From an uncultured Lachnospiraceae bacterium (GTDB lineage Bacteria > Bacillota > Clostridia > Lachnospirales > Lachnospiraceae), in contig URSA01000008.1 in NCBI GenBank assembly GCA_900550475.1, forward strand, positions 1 through 64,000: a stretch of DNA of 64,000 nucleotides, given 5' to 3'. The translations under genes and the position numbers were made by a program. This document shows, one piece after another, positions 8,298 through 16,484 of this stretch (position 1 is the stretch's first letter; every line of letters starts with the position of its first letter). The notes under the pieces were generated by a model. That model had not been told where the DNA came from. It saw nothing but the letters and a program-made list of their open reading frames with translations, and did not search any database.

Positions 8298-10364
8298 ATG
8301 AAAAGAGCATGGACAAAAAAGCATGACAACAGGGGATTGACTTTGGTTGAGCTGCTTTGCTCAATTGCAATTTTAAGCGTGTTGGCGGCTGCCGTGGGAA
8401 GCGTACTTGTAGTGAGTGCCAAGAATTATCAGAGGGGAACCTCGGAGATCAATTTGCAGCAGGAGGCACAGCTTACCGCAAATCAGATCGCGGATCTGAT
8501 TATTGACACGACGGCTCCGCTCCAGTATGACGCTGCCGCCAATACACTGACGGTGAACAAGGCGGGAGTGGAGTATCAGGTTACCTACGAGGCGGGAGAG
8601 CAGAAATTGTATTACTCCGACGGCTCGGACGGAACCGGAAGACAGCTGCTGGCAGAGTACATTACCAGATTTCAGATAGTGCTTGGCGCGGGAGATACCA
8701 GCGAGAACAAGGGCGGGGTACAGACACTCCAGCTCATGCTCGGACTTGCCAAGGACAGTAAGACCTATGAATCGGAATATACCATCACGACCCGAAACGG
8801 CGTGACCGCGGTTGGCGGTGCGGAGGAAGCGGCGACGATCAATGTGGCGGAGGACGCCATTGTGTTGGAACCCAACCAGCAGTATGAGCTGGTGGCAACT
8901 GTAACCGGAGTTGCGGATACGGCAGTGGTATGGACGGTTGCGGGAAACAATTCCTCCGATACACGGACTTACAAGGATGCGGACGGAAAGTGGATGATAG
9001 CTGTAGGCAGCGATGAGACGGCTTCGGACATGGTTCTGCTGGCAAAGACCAATGCAAAAAGAAGCGACGGCGTGACACCACTGGATCAGAAAACCGTTGC
9101 ATTGAAGATCAGGCGCGTGACGGCAATTTCTCTTTCGGTTACCAAATTGTCCGGCACGGAACTGACAAGCGGGGCAAAGTACCGCATTGATGTATCCTAC
9201 GAAGGAACCTGGCTGGACAGACAGCCCTGGGTCAGCGACAACGACTATATAGACCCGCGCAAGGTGGATTGGAATACGATTTATACCATCGGCGGCAAGG
9301 AAGTGGGCGGCGCTACATGGGAGTCATGGCAGAGACCGGTCTCTCAGGCGGAATGCTATACGGTTTCCGATCAGACGGACAGCTCCCTGACCATCACGTT
9401 AAAGAGAGATTTTGACTCCACATCCCAATTGACTGTAACGGCGGTCGCAAAGCATCCGGAGGGCGTGGATCCGACGGACAGCACGGTAAAGACAAATAAG
9501 ACAGGCGTATCATACGGTCATGTCTATGCGACCTATACTTTCCAGAAATCGTTGATCAACAGAACCGGAGCCATCATTTACCGTGGTTCCGATGTGAATC
9601 AGGGAAATGTGGATATTAGTGCGTTGCAGGCAATTACCAATGCTATGTATAGCAATAATTATTGGAATCAGAACGACCTTTGGAGAAAGTTCCGCTATCG
9701 AGAGGTGATAACGGACCCGGAGACCGGAAGCGTCTCCTACGGGCCGTGGACGAACTGGCTGTTTACCACAGTCGAGGCCGGTGTTTCTTTCAACATTCGT
9801 CCTGCGGACACCAAACGTTTTGAACCGAACAAGGATTATGAGGTGGAGTTTAAGTTCGAGGCGCATAAGGGCGGTGCAATCATCTGGCCCACTGCTGACA
9901 CGGATCCCGAGGCATATTCCTTCCGGGGAAGAATCGACCATACGAAGCTGGCATTCAGCTTCCCGGATCTGGGAATTGAGGGCGCCTGCGGCATCAGCAA
10001 GGACACACCCATGACGGTGAGCCGGGATGCAACCTATAAAATCAATTACTATTCCGTTTCGGATGATGTGATCGGTATCAAGTATGACCTGTTCCAGAAC
10101 GGACTTCAGATCAGAGCGGAGAAGCTGGTGGACGGCGTCTGGGCGGAGGCAACGGCGGCGGACTGCAGCCTTTATATTCAGGGCAATATCGGACAGCAGC
10201 ACAGCGTGACCTTCTATACGGCGGGAACCTATCGGCTGGAGACCGGACTGAAGAACCAGACACACCGCACGGGCAACTTCAGCAGCCCTACGGATACGGT
10301 GCAGGATTATTGGCTCGGCAATGCGGCAAACGGAGACAACTATTATTATTTCAATGTAAACTAA
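8298..10364 (+). CDS. Giant minor prepilin / candidate pilus-tip adhesin, 688 residues
   Basis: Gly13 precedes Leu-Thr-Leu-Val-Glu and a hydrophobic helix, a standard type III leader with Glu5. The remaining 640 or so residues are extracellular. A stretch at about 175-275 with alternating beta-rich text (LEPNQQYELVATVTG) resembles a bacterial Ig-like fold, and the C-terminal half is Trp, Tyr and Asp rich. Size is several times that of a normal pilin, so a tip-located binding protein is likely (inference). It has a strong GGAGGAAGG site and is the last gene of the pilus operon. Confidence 0.7.
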   Translation: MKRAWTKKHDNRGLTLVELLCSIAILSVLAAAVGSVLVVSAKNYQRGTSEINLQQEAQLTANQIADLIIDTTAPLQYDAAANTLTVNKAGVEYQVTYEAGEQKLYYSDGSDGTGRQLLAEYITRFQIVLGAGDTSENKGGVQTLQLMLGLAKDSKTYESEYTITTRNGVTAVGGAEEAATINVAEDAIVLEPNQQYELVATVTGVADTAVVWTVAGNNSSDTRTYKDADGKWMIAVGSDETASDMVLLAKTNAKRSDGVTPLDQKTVALKIRRVTAISLSVTKLSGTELTSGAKYRIDVSYEGTWLDRQPWVSDNDYIDPRKVDWNTIYTIGGKEVGGATWESWQRPVSQAECYTVSDQTDSSLTITLKRDFDSTSQLTVTAVAKHPEGVDPTDSTVKTNKTGVSYGHVYATYTFQKSLINRTGAIIYRGSDVNQGNVDISALQAITNAMYSNNYWNQNDLWRKFRYREVITDPETGSVSYGPWTNWLFTTVEAGVSFNIRPADTKRFEPNKDYEVEFKFEAHKGGAIIWPTADTDPEAYSFRGRIDHTKLAFSFPDLGIEGACGISKDTPMTVSRDATYKINYYSVSDDVIGIKYDLFQNGLQIRAEKLVDGVWAEATAADCSLYIQGNIGQQHSVTFYTAGTYRLETGLKNQTHRTGNFSSPTDTVQDYWLGNAANGDNYYYFNVN

Positions 10365-10381
10365 AAAAAATATAAATTATC

Positions 10382-10410
10382 TTGCGCCCCCGGTTTTTTT
10401 GGTGTATAGT
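10382..10410 (+). promoter_or_regulatory. Sigma-A-type promoter of topA
   Basis: TTGCGC (10382-10387), 17 bp, then TATAGT (10405-10410), 44 bp before the topA ATG. The -35 region overlaps CCCCCGGTT (10387-10395), whose exact complement AACCGGGGG lies at 10437-10445 just before the start codon. The second arm carries the GGGGG that would act as the topA ribosome site. Confidence 0.6.
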
Positions 10411-10453
10411 GTTACCCGATTACTGTGACAAAGTGCAACCGGGGGATTGAAAG

Positions 10454-12547
10454 ATGGCAAAGTATTTGGTAATTGTGGAGTCACCTGCCAAGGTGAAGAC
10501 AATTAAGAAGTTTCTGGGTTCTAATTATGAAGTGGCGGCAAGCAACGGACATGTGCGGGATCTGCCCAAGAGCCGGCTCGGAATTGATGTGGAGCACGGC
10601 TATGAACCGAAGTACATTACGATCAGAGGCAAGGGCGATATTCTGGCGAACCTGCGCAAGGAAGTAAAGAAAGCGGAGAAGATCTATCTCGCAACCGACC
10701 CTGACCGCGAGGGAGAAGCAATTTCATGGCATCTGTATCACGCCCTGAAATTACAGGATAAAAAGACGTACCGGATCACCTTCAACGAGATCACGAAAAA
10801 TGCAGTGAAGGAATCCTTGAAAAATGCCAGGGAGATCAATATGGATCTGGTAGACGCACAGCAGGCAAGACGCTGCCTTGACAGAATGGTGGGATACCGG
10901 ATTTCCCCGCTCCTCTGGGCAAAGGTAAAGAGAGGGCTCTCGGCAGGGCGTGTGCAGTCCGTGGCACTGCGCATTATCTGTGACAGGGAGGATGAGATCA
11001 ACGCATTCATACCCGAGGAATACTGGACGCTGGATGCGACCTTTGATGTGAAGGGGGAGAAGAAGCCCCTGACGGCAAAGTATTATGGAAATGCGCAGGG
11101 AAAGGCGAACATTTCATCCCGGGAAGAGCTGGATCAGATCGAGAAGGAGCTTGCGGGTGCGAAATACAGCGTGACAGAGGTTAAAAAAGGCGAGCGCATC
11201 AAGAAGGCGCCCATGCCCTTTACCACCTCCACCTTACAGCAGGAGGCCAGCAAGGTATTGAATTTCTCCACCCAGAAGACCATGCGTCTTGCGCAGCAGC
11301 TTTACGAGGGCGTGGAGATCAAGGGCGAGGGAACCATCGGTCTGATCACCTATCTGCGTACTGATTCCACCCGTGTGTCGGAGGAAGCGGAGAGCATGGC
11401 GAAGGAGTACATTGACAAGGTGTACGGCCCTGAGTATGCGGGAGAAGGAACGGAGAAGAAGGCAGGACAGAAAATACAGGATGCCCATGAGGCGATCCGT
11501 CCCACAAGAATCTCCCTGACACCTATTGAAATCAAAGAGGAGCTGCCGAGGGATCTGTTCCGACTGTACCAGCTTATCTGGAAACGGTTTACGGCAAGCC
11601 GCATGCAGCCCGCAAAATATGAGACAACCTCCGTGAAAATCGGGGCAGCCGGACATATTTTCACGGTTTCCGCGTCAAGGGTACTCTTTGACGGATTCAT
11701 GAGCGTGTATACGCAGGAAGAGGAAGAAAAGGAAGAGAATGTGCAGCTTGCGGGCGCACTTGACAAGGATTCGGTATTGAAGTTCAAGGCGTTTGAGGAA
11801 AAGCAGCATTTCACACAGCCGCCCGCCCATTACACCGAGGCTTCTTTGGTTCGCGCACTGGAGGAGCTTGGCATCGGCAGACCCAGTACCTATGCGCCCA
11901 CCATTACCACAATCCTTGCAAGGCGGTATGTGGCAAAGGAGAATAAAAACCTCTATGTGACGGAGCTGGGCGAGGTGGTCAACAACATGATGAAGGAGGC
12001 ATTCCCCACCATCGTGGATGTGAACTTTACCGCCAATCTGGAGGCACTTCTGGATGGCGTGGAGGAGGGCAGCATCAACTGGAAGACTGTGGTTTCCAAC
12101 TTCTACCCGGATCTGGATGAAGCGGTGAACAATGCGGAGCAGGAGCTTTCCAAGGTGAAGATTGCCGATGAGGAGTCTGACGAGGTCTGCGAAAACTGTG
12201 GCAGAAGAATGGTGATCAAATACGGCCCTCACGGAAAATTCCTTGCGTGTCCCGGATTCCCGGACTGCCGTAACACAAAGCCGTACTTTGAGAAGATCGG
12301 TGTGGCGTGTCCCAAGTGCGGCAAGGATATCGTACAGAAAAAGACCAAGAAGGGAAGGAGATACTACGGCTGTATCGATAACCCGGACTGCGATTTCATG
12401 GTATGGCAGAGACCGGCATCCGTAAAATGTCCCAGATGCGGCTCCCTGATGCTTGAGAAGGGAAACAAGTTAGCGTGCATGGAGGAAACCTGCGGCTATG
12501 TGATGGATAAGCCGAAGGACGAGGCCGCCGGAGCGAAAGAAGAGTAA
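10454..12547 (+). CDS. topA: DNA topoisomerase I (type IA)
   Basis: A 697-residue enzyme that relaxes negative supercoils by cutting one strand. The N-terminal Toprim domain (VIVESPAKVKTI, about 5-115) is followed by the type IA core with active-site Tyr300 in TYLRTDS. Three C-terminal four-cysteine zinc ribbons (CENCG, CPKCG and CPRCG starts) lie at about 577-690. Length and order match Firmicutes TopA. In B. subtilis topA follows dprA and precedes the codY region; here dprA is absent and the pilus operon sits upstream. Confidence 0.97.
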   Translation: MAKYLVIVESPAKVKTIKKFLGSNYEVAASNGHVRDLPKSRLGIDVEHGYEPKYITIRGKGDILANLRKEVKKAEKIYLATDPDREGEAISWHLYHALKLQDKKTYRITFNEITKNAVKESLKNAREINMDLVDAQQARRCLDRMVGYRISPLLWAKVKRGLSAGRVQSVALRIICDREDEINAFIPEEYWTLDATFDVKGEKKPLTAKYYGNAQGKANISSREELDQIEKELAGAKYSVTEVKKGERIKKAPMPFTTSTLQQEASKVLNFSTQKTMRLAQQLYEGVEIKGEGTIGLITYLRTDSTRVSEEAESMAKEYIDKVYGPEYAGEGTEKKAGQKIQDAHEAIRPTRISLTPIEIKEELPRDLFRLYQLIWKRFTASRMQPAKYETTSVKIGAAGHIFTVSASRVLFDGFMSVYTQEEEEKEENVQLAGALDKDSVLKFKAFEEKQHFTQPPAHYTEASLVRALEELGIGRPSTYAPTITTILARRYVAKENKNLYVTELGEVVNNMMKEAFPTIVDVNFTANLEALLDGVEEGSINWKTVVSNFYPDLDEAVNNAEQELSKVKIADEESDEVCENCGRRMVIKYGPHGKFLACPGFPDCRNTKPYFEKIGVACPKCGKDIVQKKTKKGRRYYGCIDNPDCDFMVWQRPASVKCPRCGSLMLEKGNKLACMEETCGYVMDKPKDEAAGAKEE

Positions 12548-12561
12548 ATTTTCAGAAAAAA
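12547..12561 (+). promoter_or_regulatory. Near-consensus CodY box upstream of codY
   Basis: AATTTTCAGAAAAAA matches 13 of 15 positions of the known CodY-binding consensus AATTTTCWGAAAATT. It starts at the last base of the topA stop codon and ends 13 bp before the proposed codY -35. This is a good position for autoregulation by CodY bound to branched-chain amino acids and GTP. The match is read directly from the sequence; binding is inferred. Confidence 0.6.
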
Positions 12562-12574
12562 GACTGTATTTGCG

Positions 12575-12603
12575 TTGTATTTCAGATTTGTGTGTGGTAA
12601 AAT
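12575..12603 (+). promoter_or_regulatory. Promoter of codY
   Basis: A strong -10 TAAAAT (12598-12603) has a weak -35 TTGTAT (12575-12580) 17 bp upstream. Transcription would begin near 12610, giving a leader of about 65 nt before the codY ATG. The topA gene ends at 12547 without a clear terminator, so codY may also be read from topA. Confidence 0.5.
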
Positions 12604-12633
12604 AAACGTAATCGGAAACTTGACGTTTATTTT
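12599..12633. promoter_or_regulatory. Perfect 11-bp dyad over the codY -10 and start site
   Basis: AAAATAAACGT (12599-12609) and ACGTTTATTTT (12623-12633) are exact reverse complements separated by 13 bp. The left arm overlaps the -10 hexamer. The symmetry could be an operator for a dimeric repressor, or form an RNA hairpin at the 5' end of the leader. Which of the two is not decidable from sequence. Confidence 0.55.
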
Positions 12634-12638
12634 GCACA

Positions 12639-12664
12639 GCCGTCGATGTTTTACACCAGACGGC
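12639..12664 (+). other. Leader hairpin abutting the codY ribosome site
   Basis: GCCGTC (12639-12644) pairs exactly with GACGGC (12659-12664) around a 14-nt loop. The 3' arm runs directly into GGAGGA, the codY Shine-Dalgarno site, so the hairpin may influence ribosome access. Confidence 0.45.
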
Positions 12665-12676
12665 GGAGGAAACTGA

Positions 12677-13462
12677 ATGAGTAGTGTACAGTTGTTGGAT
12701 AAGACGAGAAAGATTGGCAAATTGCTGCACAACAACAATTCCAGCAAGGTGGTTTTTAATGATATCTGCAAGGTAATGCGTGAGATCTTAAATTCCAATG
12801 TGCTTGTGATCAGCCGGAAGGGAAAGGTGCTCGGCGTCGGAAAACTGGACGGAATCGAGCCGATCACGGAACTGATCGACGAGAATGTGGGCGGATTTAT
12901 TGATGCCATGCTCAACGAACGCCTTTTGGGAGTGCTGTCCACCAAGGAGAACGTGAATCTGGAAACGCTGGGCTTTGAACATGTGGATGTGAAGAAGTTT
13001 CAGGCGATCATTACCCCCATTGAGATTGCGGGGGAACGGCTGGGAACGCTCTTTATTTACAAGTGTGACGAGCAGTACGATATAGACGACATCATCCTCT
13101 GCGAGTACGGGACGACGGTCGTGGGACTTGAGATGCTCCGCGCGGTCAATGAGGAGAGTGCGGAGGAGAGCAGAAAGCTTGCAGTGGTCAAGTCGGCGAT
13201 CTCTACCTTGTCCTTCTCGGAAATGGAGGCGATCACCCATATCTTTGACGAGCTGAACGGCATGGAAGGAATTTTGGTCGCCAGCAAGATCGCGGACAGG
13301 GTCGGAATTACCCGCTCCGTGATTGTCAACGCTTTGCGGAAATTCGAGAGCGCGGGCGTGATCGAGTCAAGATCCTCCGGCATGAAGGGAACCTACATCA
13401 AGGTTTTGAATGATGTGGTATTTGATGAGATAGAAGAATTGAAGAAACAGAACCGGCGATAG
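12677..13462 (+). CDS. codY: GTP- and branched-chain-amino-acid-sensing repressor CodY
   Basis: A 261-residue global nutritional regulator. The N-terminal two-thirds is the GAF-like ligand domain; the C-terminal winged helix contains ASKIADRVGITRSVIVNALR, the almost invariant CodY DNA-reading motif. Length matches the family. Immediately downstream is the flagellar cluster, as in B. subtilis, where CodY represses motility genes. A CodY box lies in its own promoter region, suggesting autoregulation. Confidence 0.97.
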   Translation: MSSVQLLDKTRKIGKLLHNNNSSKVVFNDICKVMREILNSNVLVISRKGKVLGVGKLDGIEPITELIDENVGGFIDAMLNERLLGVLSTKENVNLETLGFEHVDVKKFQAIITPIEIAGERLGTLFIYKCDEQYDIDDIILCEYGTTVVGLEMLRAVNEESAEESRKLAVVKSAISTLSFSEMEAITHIFDELNGMEGILVASKIADRVGITRSVIVNALRKFESAGVIESRSSGMKGTYIKVLNDVVFDEIEELKKQNRR

Positions 13463-13481
13463 TTTCGCCGGTTCTTCTTTT
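13449..13481 (+). terminator. Rho-independent terminator of codY
   Basis: AGAACCGGCGA (13449-13459) and TCGCCGGTTCT (13465-13475) form a perfect 11-bp stem with a 5-nt loop, followed by TCTTTTTTC. The stem overlaps the codY stop codon (13460-13462), so the gene ends in its own terminator loop. Confidence 0.9.
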
Positions 13482-13494
13482 TCGACAAAAACAC

Positions 13495-13522
13495 TTGTGT
13501 TTTTCGCTAAAATATTTATAAT
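13495..13522 (+). promoter_or_regulatory. Promoter of the fla/che operon
   Basis: TTGTGT (13495-13500), 16 bp, then a perfect TATAAT (13517-13522), 38 bp before flgB. It looks like a housekeeping sigma-A promoter; no sigma-28 pattern (TAAA and GCCGATAA) was seen here. The whole run to 48516 could be served by it, since I found no strong terminator until 48541. Confidence 0.65.
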
Positions 13523-13560
13523 AGAGAGTAGTGTAGCGTAATATGGAAGGGAGTATGGGA

Positions 13561-13953
13561 ATGATCAACACCAACGCATTTGATTATGTCAATGTATTAG
13601 ACAAAGCAGCAGATGCAGCATGGATGCGAAACATCGCGATTGCCAACAACATGGCAAACGCCACGACCCCGGGATATAAGCGGCAGGATGTCGCATTTGA
13701 ATCGGAATTGAAAAAGGCGCTCGGCAGGAGCAGCGATACCTCTCATATGGATCAGAGGGTTGCAAGGGTCAGGACGGCGCAGTTGAAACCGAAGGTATAC
13801 ACAGATCTTGAAAATTATTCTTACAGACTTGACGGGAACAATGTGGATCCCGAGACGGAGAACGTCATGCTGGCGGAAAACCAGATCAAGTATCAGGGAC
13901 TGCTTGACAGCATTACGCAGGAGTTCCAGAATCTGAAATCAGTGATGAAGTAG
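13561..13953 (+). CDS. flgB: Flagellar proximal rod protein FlgB
   Basis: A 130-residue rod subunit that builds on the FliF/FliE base. It carries the rod/hook N-terminal text IAIANNMANATTPGYKRQDVAF and a C-terminal helix ending in LKSVMK. The ATG at 13543 precedes the ribosome site AAGGGAG (13547-13553) and so cannot be the start; ATG 13561 is spaced correctly. First gene of the fla/che run, followed by flgC after 13 bp. Confidence 0.95.
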   Translation: MINTNAFDYVNVLDKAADAAWMRNIAIANNMANATTPGYKRQDVAFESELKKALGRSSDTSHMDQRVARVRTAQLKPKVYTDLENYSYRLDGNNVDPETENVMLAENQIKYQGLLDSITQEFQNLKSVMK

Positions 13954-13966
13954 AGGGAGACAGACA

Positions 13967-14416
13967 ATGGGCATGTTTACAGCTTTTAATATCAATGCAT
14001 CCGGCATGACGGCACAGCGCTACCGGATGGACATTATTTCTGAAAATGTGGCGAATGCCAACACGACCCGGACACAGGACGGAACGCCGTACAGGAGAAA
14101 GGTTGTGGTGTTTGAGGAGAAAGGTACCGGGACTGGCAGCTTCGGCAGCGTGTTCAAGAACGCAAGCAATAGGCTTCTGGGCAACGGCGTGAAGGTTGCC
14201 GCAGTCAAGGAGGATACCTGGACGCAGATGAACAGAGTTTATGATCCTTCCCATCCCGATGCGGACGAGAACGGTTATGTGACATATCCCAATGTCAATT
14301 CCATTACGGAGATGACAAACCTCATTGACGCCAGCAGAGCGTATGAGGCAAACTCCACGGCGTTTGCTGCCAGCAAATCCATGGCTCTCCAGGGCTTGAA
14401 CGTGGGTAAGTCATAA
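13967..14416 (+). CDS. flgC: Flagellar proximal rod protein FlgC
   Basis: A 149-residue rod subunit with FNINASGMTAQRYRMDIISENVANANT at the N-terminus (rod-protein motif) and the C-terminal MTNLIDASRAYEANSTAF helix shared by rod and hook proteins. Standard length. Between flgB and fliE as in most flagellar operons; a 69-bp gap follows before fliE with no recognisable structure beyond the fliE ribosome site. Confidence 0.96.
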   Translation: MGMFTAFNINASGMTAQRYRMDIISENVANANTTRTQDGTPYRRKVVVFEEKGTGTGSFGSVFKNASNRLLGNGVKVAAVKEDTWTQMNRVYDPSHPDADENGYVTYPNVNSITEMTNLIDASRAYEANSTAFAASKSMALQGLNVGKS

Positions 14417-14485
14417 TTTTTTAGACAGAACAGATAAGGGCGGGCCGCCGGGGGACAGGGAAAAGGCGGCAGGGAAAGGGAGCAT

Positions 14486-14848
14486 ATGAACATATCATCG
14501 ACGCTTGCTGCGATCAACACGGACGCAGTTGCACAGAATGCCAGAAATATCGGCTTAAACTCTTCTTACGGACTGATCGGAAACAAGATCAGCACATCTG
14601 ACACCCTCTCAGCGGAGGGAACCATGTTTGATGCGCTGTTAAACACAGCGATCAACAACATCCAGACAACCAACGGCTATCTGTCGGATGCGGAGAACGA
14701 AAAGATCAGGTTCGCTCTCGGCGAGACAGAAAATACCCACGATCTGACGATTGCCATGGACAAGGCTTCGACCGCGCTGCAGTATACGACAGCCATCCGC
14801 GACAGATTACTGGACGCCTACAAGGAAATCATGAATATGCAGATTTAG
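14486..14848 (+). CDS. fliE: Flagellar hook-basal body adaptor FliE
   Basis: This 120-residue protein links the MS ring to the proximal rod. The C-terminal half shows the FliE pattern (LGETENTHDLTIAMDKASTALQYT and RDRLLDAYKEIMNMQI). The N-terminal 50 residues are variable, as usual. The ribosome site is GGAAAGGGAG. It precedes fliF by 39 bp. Confidence 0.92.
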   Translation: MNISSTLAAINTDAVAQNARNIGLNSSYGLIGNKISTSDTLSAEGTMFDALLNTAINNIQTTNGYLSDAENEKIRFALGETENTHDLTIAMDKASTALQYTTAIRDRLLDAYKEIMNMQI

Positions 14849-14887
14849 TGCAGACCTAAGGAAATTTGTAGGTAAGGAGAAGGAATC

Positions 14888-16480
14888 ATGCCGGATAAAA
14901 TTAAAGAGATATTGCAGAAAATATTGGCGTGGTGGAACCAGTTCACGGCAAAGCAGAAAACGATCATCATAGGAGCCACGGCGGCAGTCGTGTTTACTTT
15001 TGCTATCCTGATCTGGATTTTCACCAGACCGCAGTACATACAGTGGCAGCAGTGCTCCACAACCGCGGAGGCGGCCGAGATCATTGAAATATTGGAATCC
15101 AATTCCGTCGACTACCAGACCTCTTCGGACGGACTGAACATCAAGGTGCGCAACAGTCAGGTGGGTACGGCAAACCTTGCGCTGGGCGCAGCGGGCTACA
15201 TGCCGGACGATTACACCATAGACGAGGCGCTGTCCGGAGGCTTTACTTCCACTCAGTCAGACACCCAGAAACGCTGGATCCGCTATCTGGAAAAACAGCT
15301 TGAGAGCAACATTACGGAGAATGAAGCGGTAAAGAGCGCAAAGGTGATGCTGCATGTTCCCGATCAGACGGGAACCCTGATTGCCAGCAGTGAGGAGTCG
15401 TCCGCATGGCTGCAGCTTACCCTTCGCGATAAGCTGTCGGCGGATCAGGCGGCAACCATCGCAAGAGCGGTGGCGACGGCGCTGGGTAATGACTCCACCG
15501 CAAACATTACGATTGTAGACCAGAATACAAATCTGTTGTTTTCCGGCGAGGAGGACTATACCACTGCGGGAGTTGCCGGCAACATGCTGGAGCTGCGCTC
15601 CCAGGCGGAGACCATGGTGGGCGCCGATGTGAAGAAGGTGCTGATCGGCTCTAAACAGTTTGATATGGTGGAGGTCGCATGCCGACTGGACATCGACTTC
15701 GCAGAATATCAGAACACGGTGCATGAATACTACGCAAACGCGGGACGGGAAGAGGGTATGCTGTCCCACCGGGAGCAGACCAAGGACGAGAACAGCAGTG
15801 GAAGCGGCGGCATTCCCGGCACGGACTCCAACAATGAGACTACATACCAGTACCAGACGGGCTCAGATTCCGAGAGCTCTTCCTCCTCCCTTTACGAGGA
15901 CTTTCTGCCGAACGAGGCACTCTCCGTGAAGAATCTGCCCGCAGGTGTGATCAATTACGACAGTTCCTCCCTTTCCCTGACTGCGATCACCTATGATATG
16001 ATCAAGGAGGAGGATGCAAAGAGACAGGGGCTTCTGGACGGCATTTCATGGGATGATTACAAGGCTGCCAACAGCGCTTATGTGAAACAGGATGTGGATC
16101 CCGACTTCTACGGTCTGGTGTCCAATGCCACGGGCATCCCGCAGGACAGCATCACGATCATCGCATACAAGGTGCCCCAGTTTATCGACAAGGAGAGTGG
16201 TCCTCTCAGCACCACGGACATCATTTCCGTGGTGATTATCCTGATCATTCTGGGACTGCTTGCCTTTGTGGTGATCAGAAGCATGGTGGGACGCAGGGAG
16301 GTGGCACAGGAAGAGGAGCTTTCCGTGGAGAACCTGTTACAGTCCGCACCGGCTGAGGTGGAGGATATTGAGGTGGAGACCAAGTCCGAGACCCGCAAGA
16401 TGATCGAGAAATTCGTGGACGAGAATCCGGAGGCGGCGGCAAACCTGCTCCGCAACTGGCTGAGTGAAGATTGGGGGTAA
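14888..16480 (+). CDS. fliF: Flagellar MS-ring protein FliF
   Basis: A 530-residue membrane protein forming the MS ring. Membrane helices are at about 25-47 and 440-462. The YscJ/FliF ring-building motifs lie between about 48 and 215 and a long low-complexity Ser/Gly-rich loop near 295-340. The cytoplasmic tail (about 465-530) ends in EAAANLLRNWLSEDWG, the FliG-binding segment. Length and layout are typical. It is followed by fliG after only 4 bp. Confidence 0.96.
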   Translation: MPDKIKEILQKILAWWNQFTAKQKTIIIGATAAVVFTFAILIWIFTRPQYIQWQQCSTTAEAAEIIEILESNSVDYQTSSDGLNIKVRNSQVGTANLALGAAGYMPDDYTIDEALSGGFTSTQSDTQKRWIRYLEKQLESNITENEAVKSAKVMLHVPDQTGTLIASSEESSAWLQLTLRDKLSADQAATIARAVATALGNDSTANITIVDQNTNLLFSGEEDYTTAGVAGNMLELRSQAETMVGADVKKVLIGSKQFDMVEVACRLDIDFAEYQNTVHEYYANAGREEGMLSHREQTKDENSSGSGGIPGTDSNNETTYQYQTGSDSESSSSSLYEDFLPNEALSVKNLPAGVINYDSSSLSLTAITYDMIKEEDAKRQGLLDGISWDDYKAANSAYVKQDVDPDFYGLVSNATGIPQDSITIIAYKVPQFIDKESGPLSTTDIISVVIILIILGLLAFVVIRSMVGRREVAQEEELSVENLLQSAPAEVEDIEVETKSETRKMIEKFVDENPEAAANLLRNWLSEDWG

Positions 16481-16484
16481 TCGT

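Noticed and set aside
756..10364. Type II secretion system instead of type IV pilus
   Set aside because: PilC, pseudopilins and prepilin peptidase are shared, but a PilM-PilN fusion and a PilT with no outer-membrane or GspL/M/C type genes fit a pilus better.
13495..13543. sigma-28 promoter for the fla/che operon
   Set aside because: The TAAA and GCCGATAA blocks are absent; TTGTGT-16-TATAAT is a better sigma-A match.
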